Counted from the stretch's first letter, positions 18,234 through 27,522 are shown. The stretch: DNA of 64,000 nt from Marinifilum sp. D714 (GCF_030851345.1 NZ_JALPNU010000002.1:186001-250000); one strand, 5' to 3'. Notes: a model not told the origin generated them from the sequence alone. Numbers and translations are program-made.

Positions 18234-18320
18234 AAACGCAAAGACTCCAAGACACAAAATAATAATCTTCAACCATTACAGATTATAAAATTTCGCGTCT
18301 TAGTGCCTTAATGTTTCAAT
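18234..18320. repeat. Imperfect inverted repeat, REP/MITE-like
   Basis: Left arm 18234-18259 (contains AACGCAAAGACTCCAAGACAC) and right arm about 18288-18314 (contains CGCGTCTTAGTGCCTTAATG) are imperfect reverse complements around a short AT-rich loop. Patterns like CGCAAAGAC...GTCTTTGTGCC are, from memory, widespread intergenic repeats in Bacteroidota. It lies just after sugE. Confidence 0.55.
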
Positions 18321-18450
18321 CCTGTTATCTTTTGTACCTACCTGGTTGAGACACTTGTTCTTTTAAAGATACTTTGTTTGTAATGTATTGCAATACATGC
18401 TTATAGTGTTGCTGTAGTGACTTTATGTATTATTATGTACCCCATCTGGA

Positions 18451-18702
18451 AAGCTTCAACCGAGCGGCGGAAAACCTCAACCGAGTGGCGGAAGATTGCA
18501 ACCGAGTGGCGGAAGATTGCAACCGAGCGGCGGAAAACCTCGACCGAGCGGCGGAATGCTTCAACCGAGCACCGGAAGATTAAAACCGAGCAGTGGAAAA
18601 CTTCAACCTGAAGATGGAAAATTGCAACCGTTTGGCAAAAAGCTGCAACACGATGAAGGAAGATTACAACCGAGTGATGGAAGATTACAAATAGGCAGCG
18701 GA
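18451..18702. repeat. 21-bp tandem array, twelve units
   Basis: Twelve units start every 21 bases from 18451 to 18682. Early units share CAACCGAG(C/T)GGCGGAA; units 8-12 are diverged but keep the period. 21 bp equals two helical turns and seven codons. The plus-strand frame starting at 18451 is open through all units and stops with TAA at 18709-18711; it would read a heptad (K/R)LQPSGG, and many unit differences are silent in it (AGC/AGT, CTT/TTG/TTA). However no ATG precedes the array in that frame and an in-frame TAG-TGA lies at 18415-18420, so I annotate it as a repeat, not a gene. Confidence 0.9.
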
Positions 18703-18711
18703 TTATTGTAA

Positions 18712-18829
18712 CACATCAGTTCTAAAGCTTAACCAGTGGTTTGGGTATGGCAAAATTCTCTCTGACTGTCATAGCCAAGCATACGAGCATTAAAAATTAT
18801 CAGGAAATTAAAGCAAGCAGATTGAATTG
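18712..18829. other. Remainder of gene-free region, nothing recognised
   Basis: Together with 18216-18450 and the array this makes a 614-base region without a convincing gene. Beyond the inverted repeat and the array I see no promoter, terminator or RNA gene. Confidence 0.5.
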
Positions 18830-19864
18830 CTATGCATTAAGTTGCTGTTCAATCTCAGAATACTTTTTCTTCGATCTGAGAAAGTAATCGAAAATGATGC
18901 TATTGCAGTAAATTTCTTTGTGATGATTCTTACTTACAAGAGGCAGTAACTCTTTACGCTTTTTACGGAATTGGCCAATCATGCCATAGAATGACATGTG
19001 TGCTTTAAATACGGCTGCAAAGTTGGCAAATTCGCCACCCAGCAAGAATTTAAAAGCAGCAACACCATCTAACACCATACGGTAAAAGAATGTGGATATG
19101 AAATTATTGGATGGCAGGTTTTTGTACAACATCAACAGGTTGTTGCGGAAATTTAGAAACAACTTTCGCGAACTGTGGTTGGGAAGGGTTGCTCCGCCAA
19201 CATGGTAAACCGTCGAGCTGGTGTCGCAAATGATTCTGTGGCCCTGGTTTTTAATACGCCAGCACAAGTCGATTTCTTCCATGTGCGCAAAGAAATCTCC
19301 ATCTAAACCACCTGTATTCTTGTAGATATCGGCCCTGATAAACAAGGCAGCACCGCTGGCCCACAGCACATCAATGTTGTTATTGTATTGGGAAGTGTCT
19401 TCCTCTATGGTATCAAGAATTCTACCTCGGCAAAATGGATATCCCAAATAATCGATAAAACCTCCTGCAGCACCGGCATACTCAAAACCCGACTTGTTGT
19501 GATAAGCTTTAATTTTTGGTTGAGCAGCAGCAATATCAGCATTGTTCTCAAACTGCTGGTAAATGGAATCTAACCAGTTTTCGCTTACCTCTACATCCGA
19601 GTTTAGCAGAACAAAGTATTCATGATCGAGTTGAGCCAAAGCTCTGTTGTATCCTTCTGCAAAACCATAGTTTTTATCCAATTGAATCAATCTGATATCA
19701 GGATATTCCTGCTCAAGAAATGCAATGGAATCGTCAGTAGAGGCGTTATCAGCCACAATTACTTCGGCCCATTCTCTTTTAGAGTGGCCTACAACTGAAG
19801 GAAGGAACTGTTTCAAAAGTTCTTTGCCATTCCAATTTAGTATTACAATTCCAATTCTATTCAT
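18830..19864 (-). CDS. Family 2 glycosyltransferase
   Basis: 344 residues. The N-terminal GT-A domain starts IGIVILNWNGKELL, continues with VIVADNASTDDS (nucleotide-binding Asp), LNSDVEVSENWL (DXD-like metal site) and EEIDLCWRIKNQGH (catalytic-base ED motif), all typical of GT2 rhamnosyl/glucosyl transferases. A C-terminal amphipathic/hydrophobic section (about 240-310) suggests membrane association. Sugar donor and acceptor cannot be told. The next genes on the same strand encode a lipid A-type acyltransferase and an inositol monophosphatase-like protein, so a role in surface glycolipid synthesis is possible but inferred. Confidence 0.9.
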   Translation of the reverse strand: MNRIGIVILNWNGKELLKQFLPSVVGHSKREWAEVIVADNASTDDSIAFLEQEYPDIRLIQLDKNYGFAEGYNRALAQLDHEYFVLLNSDVEVSENWLDSIYQQFENNADIAAAQPKIKAYHNKSGFEYAGAAGGFIDYLGYPFCRGRILDTIEEDTSQYNNNIDVLWASGAALFIRADIYKNTGGLDGDFFAHMEEIDLCWRIKNQGHRIICDTSSTVYHVGGATLPNHSSRKLFLNFRNNLLMLYKNLPSNNFISTFFYRMVLDGVAAFKFLLGGEFANFAAVFKAHMSFYGMIGQFRKKRKELLPLVSKNHHKEIYCNSIIFDYFLRSKKKYSEIEQQLNA

Positions 19865-19907
19865 TTCTTTTAAAAATATCTATAAATCAGTAACTCTATT
19901 GTTTTGT

Positions 19908-19962
19908 TGACTGACTACTATTAACTGATCATTGTTTACTGATTACTGCTCCCTGTTAACTG
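19908..19962. repeat. ACTG-rich intergenic repeat
   Basis: A run of near-repeats of (T)TAACTGAT/TTTACTGATTACTG spans the gap between the glycosyltransferase start and the acyltransferase stop codon, entering the last few bases of the acyltransferase gene. Similar to 366-390. Confidence 0.5.
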
Positions 19963-20831
19963 TCTTTCTTGTGCTTCCAACGCTTGTGCGACCACAACCA
20001 GTATGCAGGATTCTCCTGAATGATTTCTTCTAAAACCCGAGTGTGTTTTTCTGTAATTTCATTGTCTTTAGCCTCTTTAGGGTTATCGAACAATGGGATG
20101 AAATCAACCTCGTAATATCCTCGTTTTACCTTTTGCATATTACAAAATACAACAGCCTGATCCAATTTCTTGGCAATACGCTCGGTCCCTTGCAAAATCG
20201 GTGTATCCTGATTTAAAAATTTGGTCCAGTAATGAATGCTATTTTTGTTGGGAGTTTGATCGCCAAGAAAAACAGTAACGGTAAATTCTTTTTCGCTTCT
20301 ATACCTTAGCATGGTTCGCAAGGTATCATCTTTCGGAAGCGTTTTGGCGCCAAATCGTTCTCTTAATTGAATGTATAATTTATCGAAAACCTTATTGTGA
20401 AGAGGTTTGTAAATCGGAAGCAAATTAACATCTTTCCAAGCTGGAAAGGAAGTCATCCATTCCCAATTACCATAGTGACCAAGAATAGCCATTACGCTTT
20501 TGCCAGATTCTTTGTACTGATTGAAAAAATCAGGTTGTAGGAACTTACATCTTTTTTTAATTTCCTTCTCGCTTATGGTCCATAGTTTAATGGTTTCAAT
20601 GAAGCTATCGCAGAAATGCGAGAAGAATTCTCTTCCTATTTTTCTAATCTCCTTATCAGATTTCTCGGGAAAGGCATTCTTTAAATTCGTATGAACAACC
20701 TGCTTGCGATACCCCACAACATGGTACACAATAAAGAAAATAATATCAGAAAAGATATAGAGTACTGGCAATGGCAAATAACTTAATAGCTTTATAAAAC
20801 CATATGCGATATAGGAAAAAAACTTAGTCAT
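19956..20831 (-). CDS. Lysophospholipid acyltransferase, LpxL/HtrB-like
   Basis: 291 residues with an N-terminal hydrophobic anchor (IAYGFIKLLSYLPLPVLYIFS). The catalytic HX4E appears in ILGHYGNWEW, followed by PIYKPLHNK and FLGDQTPN blocks seen in the LpxL/LpxM acyltransferases that add secondary acyl chains to lipid A using acyl-ACP. It is likely an inner-membrane enzyme of lipid A maturation. Sits 25 bases after the inositol monophosphatase-like gene. Assignment to LpxL versus an ornithine-lipid-type acyltransferase rests on general similarity. Confidence 0.88.
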   Translation of the reverse strand: MTKFFSYIAYGFIKLLSYLPLPVLYIFSDIIFFIVYHVVGYRKQVVHTNLKNAFPEKSDKEIRKIGREFFSHFCDSFIETIKLWTISEKEIKKRCKFLQPDFFNQYKESGKSVMAILGHYGNWEWMTSFPAWKDVNLLPIYKPLHNKVFDKLYIQLRERFGAKTLPKDDTLRTMLRYRSEKEFTVTVFLGDQTPNKNSIHYWTKFLNQDTPILQGTERIAKKLDQAVVFCNMQKVKRGYYEVDFIPLFDNPKEAKDNEITEKHTRVLEEIIQENPAYWLWSHKRWKHKKDS

Positions 20832-20856
20832 GTTATCAGATCAATAAAAAAGAGAA

Positions 20857-21657
20857 TTATTTGAGCATGTACTTTTGCACCACCGATTTAAATTCTTCCT
20901 GAACCAAACCGTTTGATGCAATGATTTCTTTTCCGAAGATGTAATCATCGCCTCCTTTAAAGTCGCAAACCGCTCCACCAGCTTGTTTCACAAGGAAAGA
21001 ACCAGCTGCAACATCCCAGGCCTGAAGGCTGTATTCGTAAAAAGCTTCGAATCTACCGCAGGCAACATAGGCCAAATCGGTAGCCGCAGAACCAGGACGA
21101 CGAACACCATGAGAATTCAGGATGAAATACTCCAATGTTGCCATGAAGTTCTTAAGCAAATCGTAATCGTAGTAAGGAAAACCTGTAGCAATTAAGGACG
21201 CATCAACCGTTTTTGCCTTAGAAACATGAATTGCATTGCCATTTAGAAAAGCACCATCGGCACCTTTCCACGAGTAAAAGCATTCGTCAAGGCTAATTTC
21301 GTAAACCACACCCAAAACAATCTCATCGTTTTCCTGCAAGGCAATGCTTACAGCAAAAGGAGAGAATCCATGAATGTAATTGGTTGTTCCGTCAAGCGGA
21401 TCGATAATCCAATTGTAACGATCGGCACGATAGGTTTCCGTTCCTTCTTCGGCAATAAAACCAGCTTCGGGAAGAATCTTCTTCAATTCGGTAACAATTA
21501 ACTCTTCGGCTGTTTTGTCGACGTAGGTAACAAAATCGTGCATGCCTTTGGTTTCAACAACATCGGCTTTAATTTTATTCTGTTGCTCTTTTATAAAAGC
21601 ACCAGCTTTTTTAGCGATTTCGTTGGTTTTTAAACACAAATCTTCCAATTGGTTCAT
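20857..21657 (-). CDS. Inositol monophosphatase family protein (SuhB-like)
   Basis: 266 residues, the normal size. Metal-binding motifs are intact: EEGTE, WIIDPLDGTTNYIHGF and AWDVAAGSFLVKQAGG. Members hydrolyse inositol-1-phosphate, some also fructose-1,6-bisphosphate or act through RNA polymerase (SuhB). The physiological substrate here is not determined. It probably heads a small operon with the acyltransferase 25 bases downstream. Confidence 0.93.
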   Translation of the reverse strand: MNQLEDLCLKTNEIAKKAGAFIKEQQNKIKADVVETKGMHDFVTYVDKTAEELIVTELKKILPEAGFIAEEGTETYRADRYNWIIDPLDGTTNYIHGFSPFAVSIALQENDEIVLGVVYEISLDECFYSWKGADGAFLNGNAIHVSKAKTVDASLIATGFPYYDYDLLKNFMATLEYFILNSHGVRRPGSAATDLAYVACGRFEAFYEYSLQAWDVAAGSFLVKQAGGAVCDFKGGDDYIFGKEIIASNGLVQEEFKSVVQKYMLK

Positions 21658-21876
21658 GATAAATGCGATTGGTAGTGATTTAAAATTGATAATTTACCTC
21701 AAAGCTAATATCATTTATCCAGATATTCGAATCAAGACTTAAAATCTTTGTAGTGGAACATATGATAGTGCCTAAAATACTTAAAGTTGATATTGCCAAG
21801 TGCTTTACAATTAAAAGACGGATTGTTACAAGCTTAAATACTATTAACTTAAAGTACTTTCAACTTTTAATTCCTA

Positions 21877-23208
21877 TTAAATAATCGGTCTAAAACTAAA
21901 CTCTGCCTCATTTAACAATTTAGCATCAACATGAGCTTTTTCGTTAATGTTTACAAGCTGAACTTTTGCCAACTGATTACTCAGATTTTGGTTGTAAGGA
22001 ATTTCTACCTTGATGTAATTTTCGGTGAATCCGTACATTTTACCATTGTCGTTGTATCCTTCAAACAAAACTTCAAGTTTTTCGTTCAGGTGTTCCTGAT
22101 AAAAAGCTCTTAGTTTTTTATCGGATAAGATCTGGAACATTTTAGCACGACGTTTTCTCTCTTCAACAGGCACCGATTCTTTAATTTCAAGCGCCTTTGT
22201 ACCTTGTCTTTCCGAGTAAGGAAATACATGAAGTTGACTAATTGGCAATTCGTTGATGAATTTATAAGCATCGTTGAAATCTTCTTCGCTTTCGCCACGG
22301 CTACCAGCAATCACATCAACACCAATAAAAGCATCGGGAAGCAATGATTTGATTTTCTCGATACGTTGAGCGAACAACTCTCTGTCGTATCTTCTCTTCA
22401 TCAACTTCAGAACCTTGTTCGATCCTGCTTGTAATGGAATGTGGAAGTGATTTACAAATTTTTTCGAACCGGCAACGAAATCAATAATGTCATTGCTCAA
22501 CAAGTTCGGTTCTATGGATGAAATTCTGAAACGTTCAATGCCTTCTACTTTTTCCAACTCTTTAATCAGATCCAAGAATGTCTCATTGGTACTTTTACCA
22601 AAATCACCAATGTTAACACCTGTAAGTATAATTTCTTTTGCACCTTCGGCAGCAACCTTTTCGGCTTGCTTTACCGTGTCGGCAATGCTGTTGTTTCTGC
22701 TACGTCCTCTTGCATAAGGAATGGTACAGTAAGTACAGAAGTAATTGCAACCATCCTGAATTTTTAGGAAGCATCTGGTTCTGTCGCCCATCGAGTAGGA
22801 TGAGTGAAAATCTTTTACCGATTCTACCTCGCAAGGCTGTAGGTCTCCAGTTCCTTTCTTCTCAAGGTGATCGATATACTTATGAATATTGAATTTTTCG
22901 TTCGCACCTAAAACCAAATCAACACCTGGAATCTCAAGAATTTCCTTTGGTTTTAGTTGAGCGTAACAACCAATAACCGCAACAAATGCATTTGGATTGG
23001 TTTTAATTACTTTCTTAATGGCTTGTCGACATTTTTTATCGGCCTGATCGGTTACCGAACAAGTATTGATTACATAGATATCAGCTTTTTCTGTCATCTT
23101 CACCGTTTCGAAGCCCATGTCCTTAAATGATCTACCTATGGTCGAAGTTTCCGAAAAATTCAATTTGCATCCTAATGTATAAAATGCAACAGTTTTACCT
23201 TGCAACAT
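21877..23208 (-). CDS. mtaB: tRNA t6A37 methylthiotransferase MtaB
   Basis: 443 residues with the three-part methylthiotransferase design: N-terminal UPF0004 domain with its own Fe-S cysteines (TLGCKLNFSE, NTCSVTDQADKKCRQ, GCYAQL), radical SAM core with CNYFCTYC (C154, C158, C161), and C-terminal TRAM domain. The TLGCK(L/V)N start and CSVT separate MtaB from MiaB and RimO. It converts t6A37 to ms2t6A37 in tRNAs reading ANN codons. Flanked upstream by the ppx terminator at 23244-23282. Confidence 0.95.
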   Translation of the reverse strand: MLQGKTVAFYTLGCKLNFSETSTIGRSFKDMGFETVKMTEKADIYVINTCSVTDQADKKCRQAIKKVIKTNPNAFVAVIGCYAQLKPKEILEIPGVDLVLGANEKFNIHKYIDHLEKKGTGDLQPCEVESVKDFHSSYSMGDRTRCFLKIQDGCNYFCTYCTIPYARGRSRNNSIADTVKQAEKVAAEGAKEIILTGVNIGDFGKSTNETFLDLIKELEKVEGIERFRISSIEPNLLSNDIIDFVAGSKKFVNHFHIPLQAGSNKVLKLMKRRYDRELFAQRIEKIKSLLPDAFIGVDVIAGSRGESEEDFNDAYKFINELPISQLHVFPYSERQGTKALEIKESVPVEERKRRAKMFQILSDKKLRAFYQEHLNEKLEVLFEGYNDNGKMYGFTENYIKVEIPYNQNLSNQLAKVQLVNINEKAHVDAKLLNEAEFSFRPII

Positions 23209-23243
23209 ATTCTTTCCCTCTGCTGATTATTAAATTATTGCGA

Positions 23244-23282
23244 TAAAAAAAGAACTGAAACAATTAGAATTGAATCAGTTCT
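23244..23282 (-). terminator. Hairpin terminator after ppx/gppA
   Basis: Arms 23251-23265 and 23268-23282 pair at 13 of 15 positions (AGAACTGA with TCAGTTCT outermost). On the minus strand the stem is followed by seven U (A-run 23244-23250). Confidence 0.7.
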
Positions 23283-23343
23283 ATATTATTACAAATAAAA
23301 TAGTTTGCAAATTTATAAAAAGAATTAGGTTTTAAGGTAATTC

Positions 23344-24240
23344 TTAACTAATAAGAAGCCGGTTCGACTTATATTCTTTGTAAAGTTGATGAACAATACC
23401 ATCTGAAACACCAATTTTAGGTACATGAATTGTTTCGGCTTTTGCCCATTCCATTACGCTTAAGAAGATTGTTGCAGCAGGAATAATTACATCAGCCCTG
23501 TCGGGATTCATATTGTAATTAATCATTAACTCTTCGTGCGAGTATTGTTTTAAATCGTAGAAGATGCCTTTCAATTCCTTATAGCTGATATGCTTCTCTT
23601 TTCTTGGTGTAGCAAGTTTTACTAAGCGGTTGATATTACCTCCGGAACCAATAATCTCGATATTTTCACAGTTTGGGCAAATGTCTAACAAGCATTCTTT
23701 AATTCGGATAAACTCACCTTTTGGTACACAATCTTTAAGGATTTTAATGGTTCCAACATTAAAGGAAGCCGAGAAGGTGCAAATGCCTTTCGAGAATAAA
23801 GTGATTTCGGTACTGCCACCACCAACATCAACATACAGGTAATCTTTATCAGGCTCTAAAGTATCTGCAATTTTATTGTCGAAGATGATACTGGCTTCTT
23901 CCTTACCATCAATTATATCAATTTTAATATCTGATTCGTCTTCAATTCGTTTAATGATTTCAGGTCCGTTAGCGGCTTCACGCATGGCTGAAGTGGCACA
24001 TGCACGATAATTAACAACTTCATGCACTTCCATCAAATGACGAAAAGCTTTCATCGATTTAATCAATTTCTCACCTTTTATCGGAGATATAAATTTATCT
24101 ATGAAAGTATCGGTTCCCAAACGAATAGGAACCCTGATTAATGATGATTTCTTAAAATGCGTATTTTCGCCTTCCTCAAACACATTCATAAACAGTAATC
24201 GGATGGCATTCGATCCGATGTCTATGGCAGCAAATTTCAT
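23344..24240 (-). CDS. Ppx/GppA phosphatase family protein
   Basis: 298 residues from the ATG at 24240 (an ATG three codons upstream, 24249, is equally possible). ASKHA fold: FAAIDIGSNAIRLL at the start, ATSAMREAANG, and LYVDVGGGSTEITLF as phosphate-binding loops, with E in the IDGKEEASIIF region as the expected catalytic glutamate. It is the short form lacking the C-terminal HD domain, as is usual in Bacteroidota. Members degrade inorganic polyphosphate and/or (p)ppGpp; which one is unresolved here. Separated by about 100 bases from phoH upstream. Confidence 0.92.
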   Translation of the reverse strand: MKFAAIDIGSNAIRLLFMNVFEEGENTHFKKSSLIRVPIRLGTDTFIDKFISPIKGEKLIKSMKAFRHLMEVHEVVNYRACATSAMREAANGPEIIKRIEDESDIKIDIIDGKEEASIIFDNKIADTLEPDKDYLYVDVGGGSTEITLFSKGICTFSASFNVGTIKILKDCVPKGEFIRIKECLLDICPNCENIEIIGSGGNINRLVKLATPRKEKHISYKELKGIFYDLKQYSHEELMINYNMNPDRADVIIPAATIFLSVMEWAKAETIHVPKIGVSDGIVHQLYKEYKSNRLLIS

Positions 24241-24350
24241 TATTTTCATACGCGGTGGATTTGATTTTAATTTTGGTTAAAAGCTTCAAATCATCTCATG
24301 CTTTCTCTAATCAATTTAAAAGATTTTTGGCAGTAATGCAACTGTTATAC

Positions 24351-25682
24351 TTACAGTAAGTTACTTGCTAATTCAGCCAAGTGACTTCTTTCACCTTTCA
24401 ATAAGTTTACATGAGCAAAAATATCTTGACCTTTCATCCTGTCTGATAAGTATGCCAAGCCATTTGATTTTTTATCCAAATATGGTGAATCAATCTGCTC
24501 AATATCGCCAGTGAAAATCATTTTGGTTCCTTCGCCAGCTCTGGTAATTACCGTTTTTATTTCATGTGGAGTCAGATTTTGTGCTTCATCAACAATGAAA
24601 TAAGTGTTTGACAAACTTCTACCTCGAATATAGGCCAATGGTGTAATTTGTAGCTTTTCTTCTTTCAGAAGTTCGTCTATTTTAAGATATTCCTTACTGT
24701 GAAGATTAAACTTATGCTTGATTACACTTAAGTTATCAAACAATGGTTGCATGTAAGGACCAATTTTTTCTTTTGCATCGCCGGGAAGATATCCTAAATC
24801 TTTATTTGCCAGGGCAACAATTGGTCTTGCCAAAAATATCTGATCGTACATATCGTGTTGAGCAAGAGCCGAGGCCAAGGCCAAAAGGGTTTTACCGGTA
24901 CCTGCTTTACCAGTTAAGGCCACTAAGGTAATTTTAGGATCTAATAGGGCATTCATCGAAAAGGTTTGTTCTGCATTTCGCGGATAAATGCCATAAGCGT
25001 TAGGCTTTTCAACTCGAGTAACTATCTTTTCAACCGGATCGTAATGTGCCAGAGCACTAGAAGAATTTCCTTTCAAAATAAAGTACTCATGACCTGATTT
25101 AAGCAAGTCAACTCCAAATTCTTCCTCGGGAATGCCTTCGTGACTTTTGTAGAGAGATGAAATTTTCTCATCATCAAAATTTTCAAGAGTCGTAATGCCA
25201 AGATTCATTACATCATCTAAATCTTGAACCTGGTCGTTTTTGTAATCTTCAGCAAGTATACCTAGCGACTTGGCTTTCATTCTAAGATTAATGTCCTTCG
25301 TTACAAGGATTACTTTTTTGCGCTTGTATTGTTTAAAAATGTGTTCAGCTATTGCTAAGATTCTGTGATCTGGAATATTTTCATGAAACGATGCTTTCAT
25401 TGTAGGAGAGAATTCCTTCCCTGTTTCAATAAAAAGTGTTCCTAAACCTTTGCCAAGCTTAGCACCATCTTTAAAAAGGTTATCGCCCGAAATTCTATCA
25501 AGTTCTCTTGTGAATTCTCTGGCATGAAAATTTATCTGATCATTTCCTTTTTTAAATTTATCCAACTCTTCGAGAACCGTAATTGGAATAACAACATCGT
25601 TCTCTTCAAAATTATAAATTGAATTAAAGTCGTGCAGGATAACGTTTGTATCCAAAACGAAAATCTTTTTGAGTTTTGCCAT
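24351..25682 (-). CDS. PhoH family protein, PIN domain plus ATPase
   Basis: 443 residues. The N-terminal PIN domain (about 1-135; KIFVLDTNVILHDFNSI with Asp residues for metal) is fused to a PhoH superfamily-1-like ATPase with LTGKAGTGKTLLALASAL (Walker A, near residues 257-273), FIVDEAQNLTPHEIK (Walker B) and TGDIEQID. PIN-PhoH (PhoH2) proteins have been reported as ATP-dependent RNases/helicases related to VapC toxins; a cellular role is not settled. No antitoxin gene is adjacent: the upstream 269 bases hold no ORF. Confidence 0.93.
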   Translation of the reverse strand: MAKLKKIFVLDTNVILHDFNSIYNFEENDVVIPITVLEELDKFKKGNDQINFHAREFTRELDRISGDNLFKDGAKLGKGLGTLFIETGKEFSPTMKASFHENIPDHRILAIAEHIFKQYKRKKVILVTKDINLRMKAKSLGILAEDYKNDQVQDLDDVMNLGITTLENFDDEKISSLYKSHEGIPEEEFGVDLLKSGHEYFILKGNSSSALAHYDPVEKIVTRVEKPNAYGIYPRNAEQTFSMNALLDPKITLVALTGKAGTGKTLLALASALAQHDMYDQIFLARPIVALANKDLGYLPGDAKEKIGPYMQPLFDNLSVIKHKFNLHSKEYLKIDELLKEEKLQITPLAYIRGRSLSNTYFIVDEAQNLTPHEIKTVITRAGEGTKMIFTGDIEQIDSPYLDKKSNGLAYLSDRMKGQDIFAHVNLLKGERSHLAELASNLL

Positions 25683-25951
25683 ATTGGGTGTTGTTAGAGG
25701 TTAATTTCGACCATTCGATGTAGTCGAGTTACAATTGCGATTTAAAAACTGTTTCAACTTAAATTGGTTAGACTTCGGTTTCTGGTTATAAATCAGCGTG
25801 TAAGGTTTTTTTTCTTTTGAAATATTCAAATATTACAGTCTTTAATACTTTTAATTTAGCAAAAAATATAGGAAAATCATGCTATGAAATATTTTTTTAA
25901 GAATTTTTACTCTTCTTTGCAAAAGATTTAAAATCAGTAAAGATTTTTAAA

Positions 25952-27238
25952 ATGACTTATCAGGAAACACTAGACTATATGTTCACTCAGCTACCTATGT
26001 ACCAGCGTACAGGGAAAGCTGCTTATAAAGCTAATCTGGATAATACATTGGCTTTAGATGCATACTTTAATCATCCACATAAAAAATTTAAGACTGTTCA
26101 TGTTGCAGGAACAAATGGAAAAGGATCTGTATCTCATTCTATTGCATCGGTATTGCAAAAGTCAGGTTTAAAGGTTGGTTTGTATACATCACCACACTTG
26201 CGTGATTTTAGAGAGAGAATCAAGATTAATGGCCAAATGATTTCAGAATCTGCAGTAGTGGATTTTATTGCTAACCATAAGGATAAGTTCGAAGAGTTAA
26301 AGCCATCATTTTTTGAAATGACGGTTGCATTAGCTTTTAAATATTTTGCATTAGAAGAAGTTGACATTGCTGTTATTGAGGTTGGCTTGGGAGGAAGACT
26401 AGACTCTACCAATATTATTTCTCCGATGGTTTCGGTTATCACCAATATTAGTAAGGATCATACCAATCTATTAGGAAATGATATTTGTGACATTGCTAAA
26501 GAAAAGGCTGGCATCATTAAAGCTGGAGTACCTGTGGTGATAGGAGAGCGACAGGACTTTGTTGAAGATGTTTTTAAAGATATTGCACGGGAAAGGGAAT
26601 CAAAAATTCTTTTTGTTGAGGATATTTATGAGTTTAGAAACGCTAAAATTACTGCTGGTAAGCAAGAGATAAGTTTCTTTTCTGTGAAACAGGAAGAAGA
26701 GGTTCGGATTGAATGTGATTTACTTGGAAAATATCAGCAGAAAAATATCAGAACTGCCATTTGTGCATTGGAGCAACTAAATAATCAAGGTATTCCTATT
26801 TCTGATGAGAATATTTATTCAGGACTTTCACAAATAGTAAAGGAAACAGGATTATTAGGGCGTTGGCAAGTTTTGCAGGAAAATCCAAAGGTAATTTGTG
26901 ATACAGGTCATAATGCAGCTGGAATTAGAGAAATAATTGAGCAAATTAGCATGACTGATTACAGAAAATTAAATGTTGTTTTTGGCTTGGTAGATGATAA
27001 AAATACTGATGAAGTATTAAGCTTAATGCCTAAAGAAGCACATTATTATTTTACTCGTGCAAATATTCCAAGAGCATTAAATGAGAAGAAACTTCAGGAG
27101 CTTGCAAGGGCTTATGATTTAAGGGGAGAAACCTACTCTACAGTAGCTGAGGCATTGAATGTAGCGAAGTTAAATTCTGAAAAAGAAGATATGATTTTTG
27201 TTGGAGGTAGCACATTTGTTGTCGCGGAGGTTGTATAA
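25952..27238 (+). CDS. folC: Bifunctional folylpolyglutamate synthase / dihydrofolate synthase
   Basis: 428 residues, Mur-ligase-like. P-loop VAGTNGKGSVSHSIA, then the folate-binding LYTSPHLRDFRERIKING, the omega-loop region and metal-binding IEVGLGGRLDSTN and ITNISKDHTNLLG. The C-terminal domain carries CDTGHNAAGI. It makes dihydrofolate and adds glutamates to folates in the cytoplasm. Monocistronic in appearance; tRNA-Val follows 59 bases downstream with its own promoter. Confidence 0.96.
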   Translation: MTYQETLDYMFTQLPMYQRTGKAAYKANLDNTLALDAYFNHPHKKFKTVHVAGTNGKGSVSHSIASVLQKSGLKVGLYTSPHLRDFRERIKINGQMISESAVVDFIANHKDKFEELKPSFFEMTVALAFKYFALEEVDIAVIEVGLGGRLDSTNIISPMVSVITNISKDHTNLLGNDICDIAKEKAGIIKAGVPVVIGERQDFVEDVFKDIARERESKILFVEDIYEFRNAKITAGKQEISFFSVKQEEEVRIECDLLGKYQQKNIRTAICALEQLNNQGIPISDENIYSGLSQIVKETGLLGRWQVLQENPKVICDTGHNAAGIREIIEQISMTDYRKLNVVFGLVDDKNTDEVLSLMPKEAHYYFTRANIPRALNEKKLQELARAYDLRGETYSTVAEALNVAKLNSEKEDMIFVGGSTFVVAEVV

Positions 27239-27256
27239 ACAAAAGCAAAAAAAATA

Positions 27257-27286
27257 TTGCATCATAAAAATTTCTGTTTATATTTG
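27257..27286 (+). promoter_or_regulatory. Promoter for tRNA-Val
   Basis: TTG at 27257-27259 and TATATTTG at 27279-27286, spaced by 19 bases, match the Bacteroidetes sigma-ABfr consensus; the tRNA begins 12 bases later. Confidence 0.75.
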
Positions 27287-27297
27287 CACCCGCAGAG

Positions 27298-27372
27298 GGG
27301 CGATTAGCTCAGTTGGTTCAGAGCACTTGGTTTACACCCAAGGGGTCATAAGTTCGAATCTTATATCGCCCA
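27298..27372 (+). tRNA. tRNA-Val (anticodon UAC)
   Basis: 75-nt cloverleaf. Acceptor GGGCGAT pairs with ATCGCCC, discriminator A. D-arm GCTC...GAGC; anticodon stem CTTGG/CCAAG with loop TTTACAC, anticodon TAC; T-arm ATAAG/CTTAT with TTCGAAT loop. The CCA tail is not encoded, so it depends on CCA addition (a candidate enzyme is at 55279-56700). Confidence 0.97.
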
Positions 27373-27522
27373 CATTTTATTTGTTTAGTTGTAAAAACTA
27401 GCAAGTTATCCCCGGCGCCAAAAAATCATTTTTTTAGTAATACGTAAAAAAATCAATAAGGAAATTTTTCTTTAATAAAAACTTCTTTATTTTTGTCTTG
27501 ATTTTGGTATAAGAAATTCACT

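Noticed and set aside
18417-18611. 64-residue ORF across the 21-bp array in a second frame
   Set aside because: Arises because the 21-bp unit has no stop in any forward frame; composition is a repeat by-product and it stops inside the array.
18451-18702. CRISPR array
   Set aside because: Units abut without unique spacers and no cas genes are present. The same reasoning excludes the 23-bp arrays at 1212 and 62038.
25683-25951. Antitoxin gene next to the PIN-PhoH protein
   Set aside because: No ORF with a start and reasonable composition is present in this gap.
27198-27401. ORF running through tRNA-Val
   Set aside because: It overlaps folC's end and the whole tRNA, so it cannot be a protein gene.
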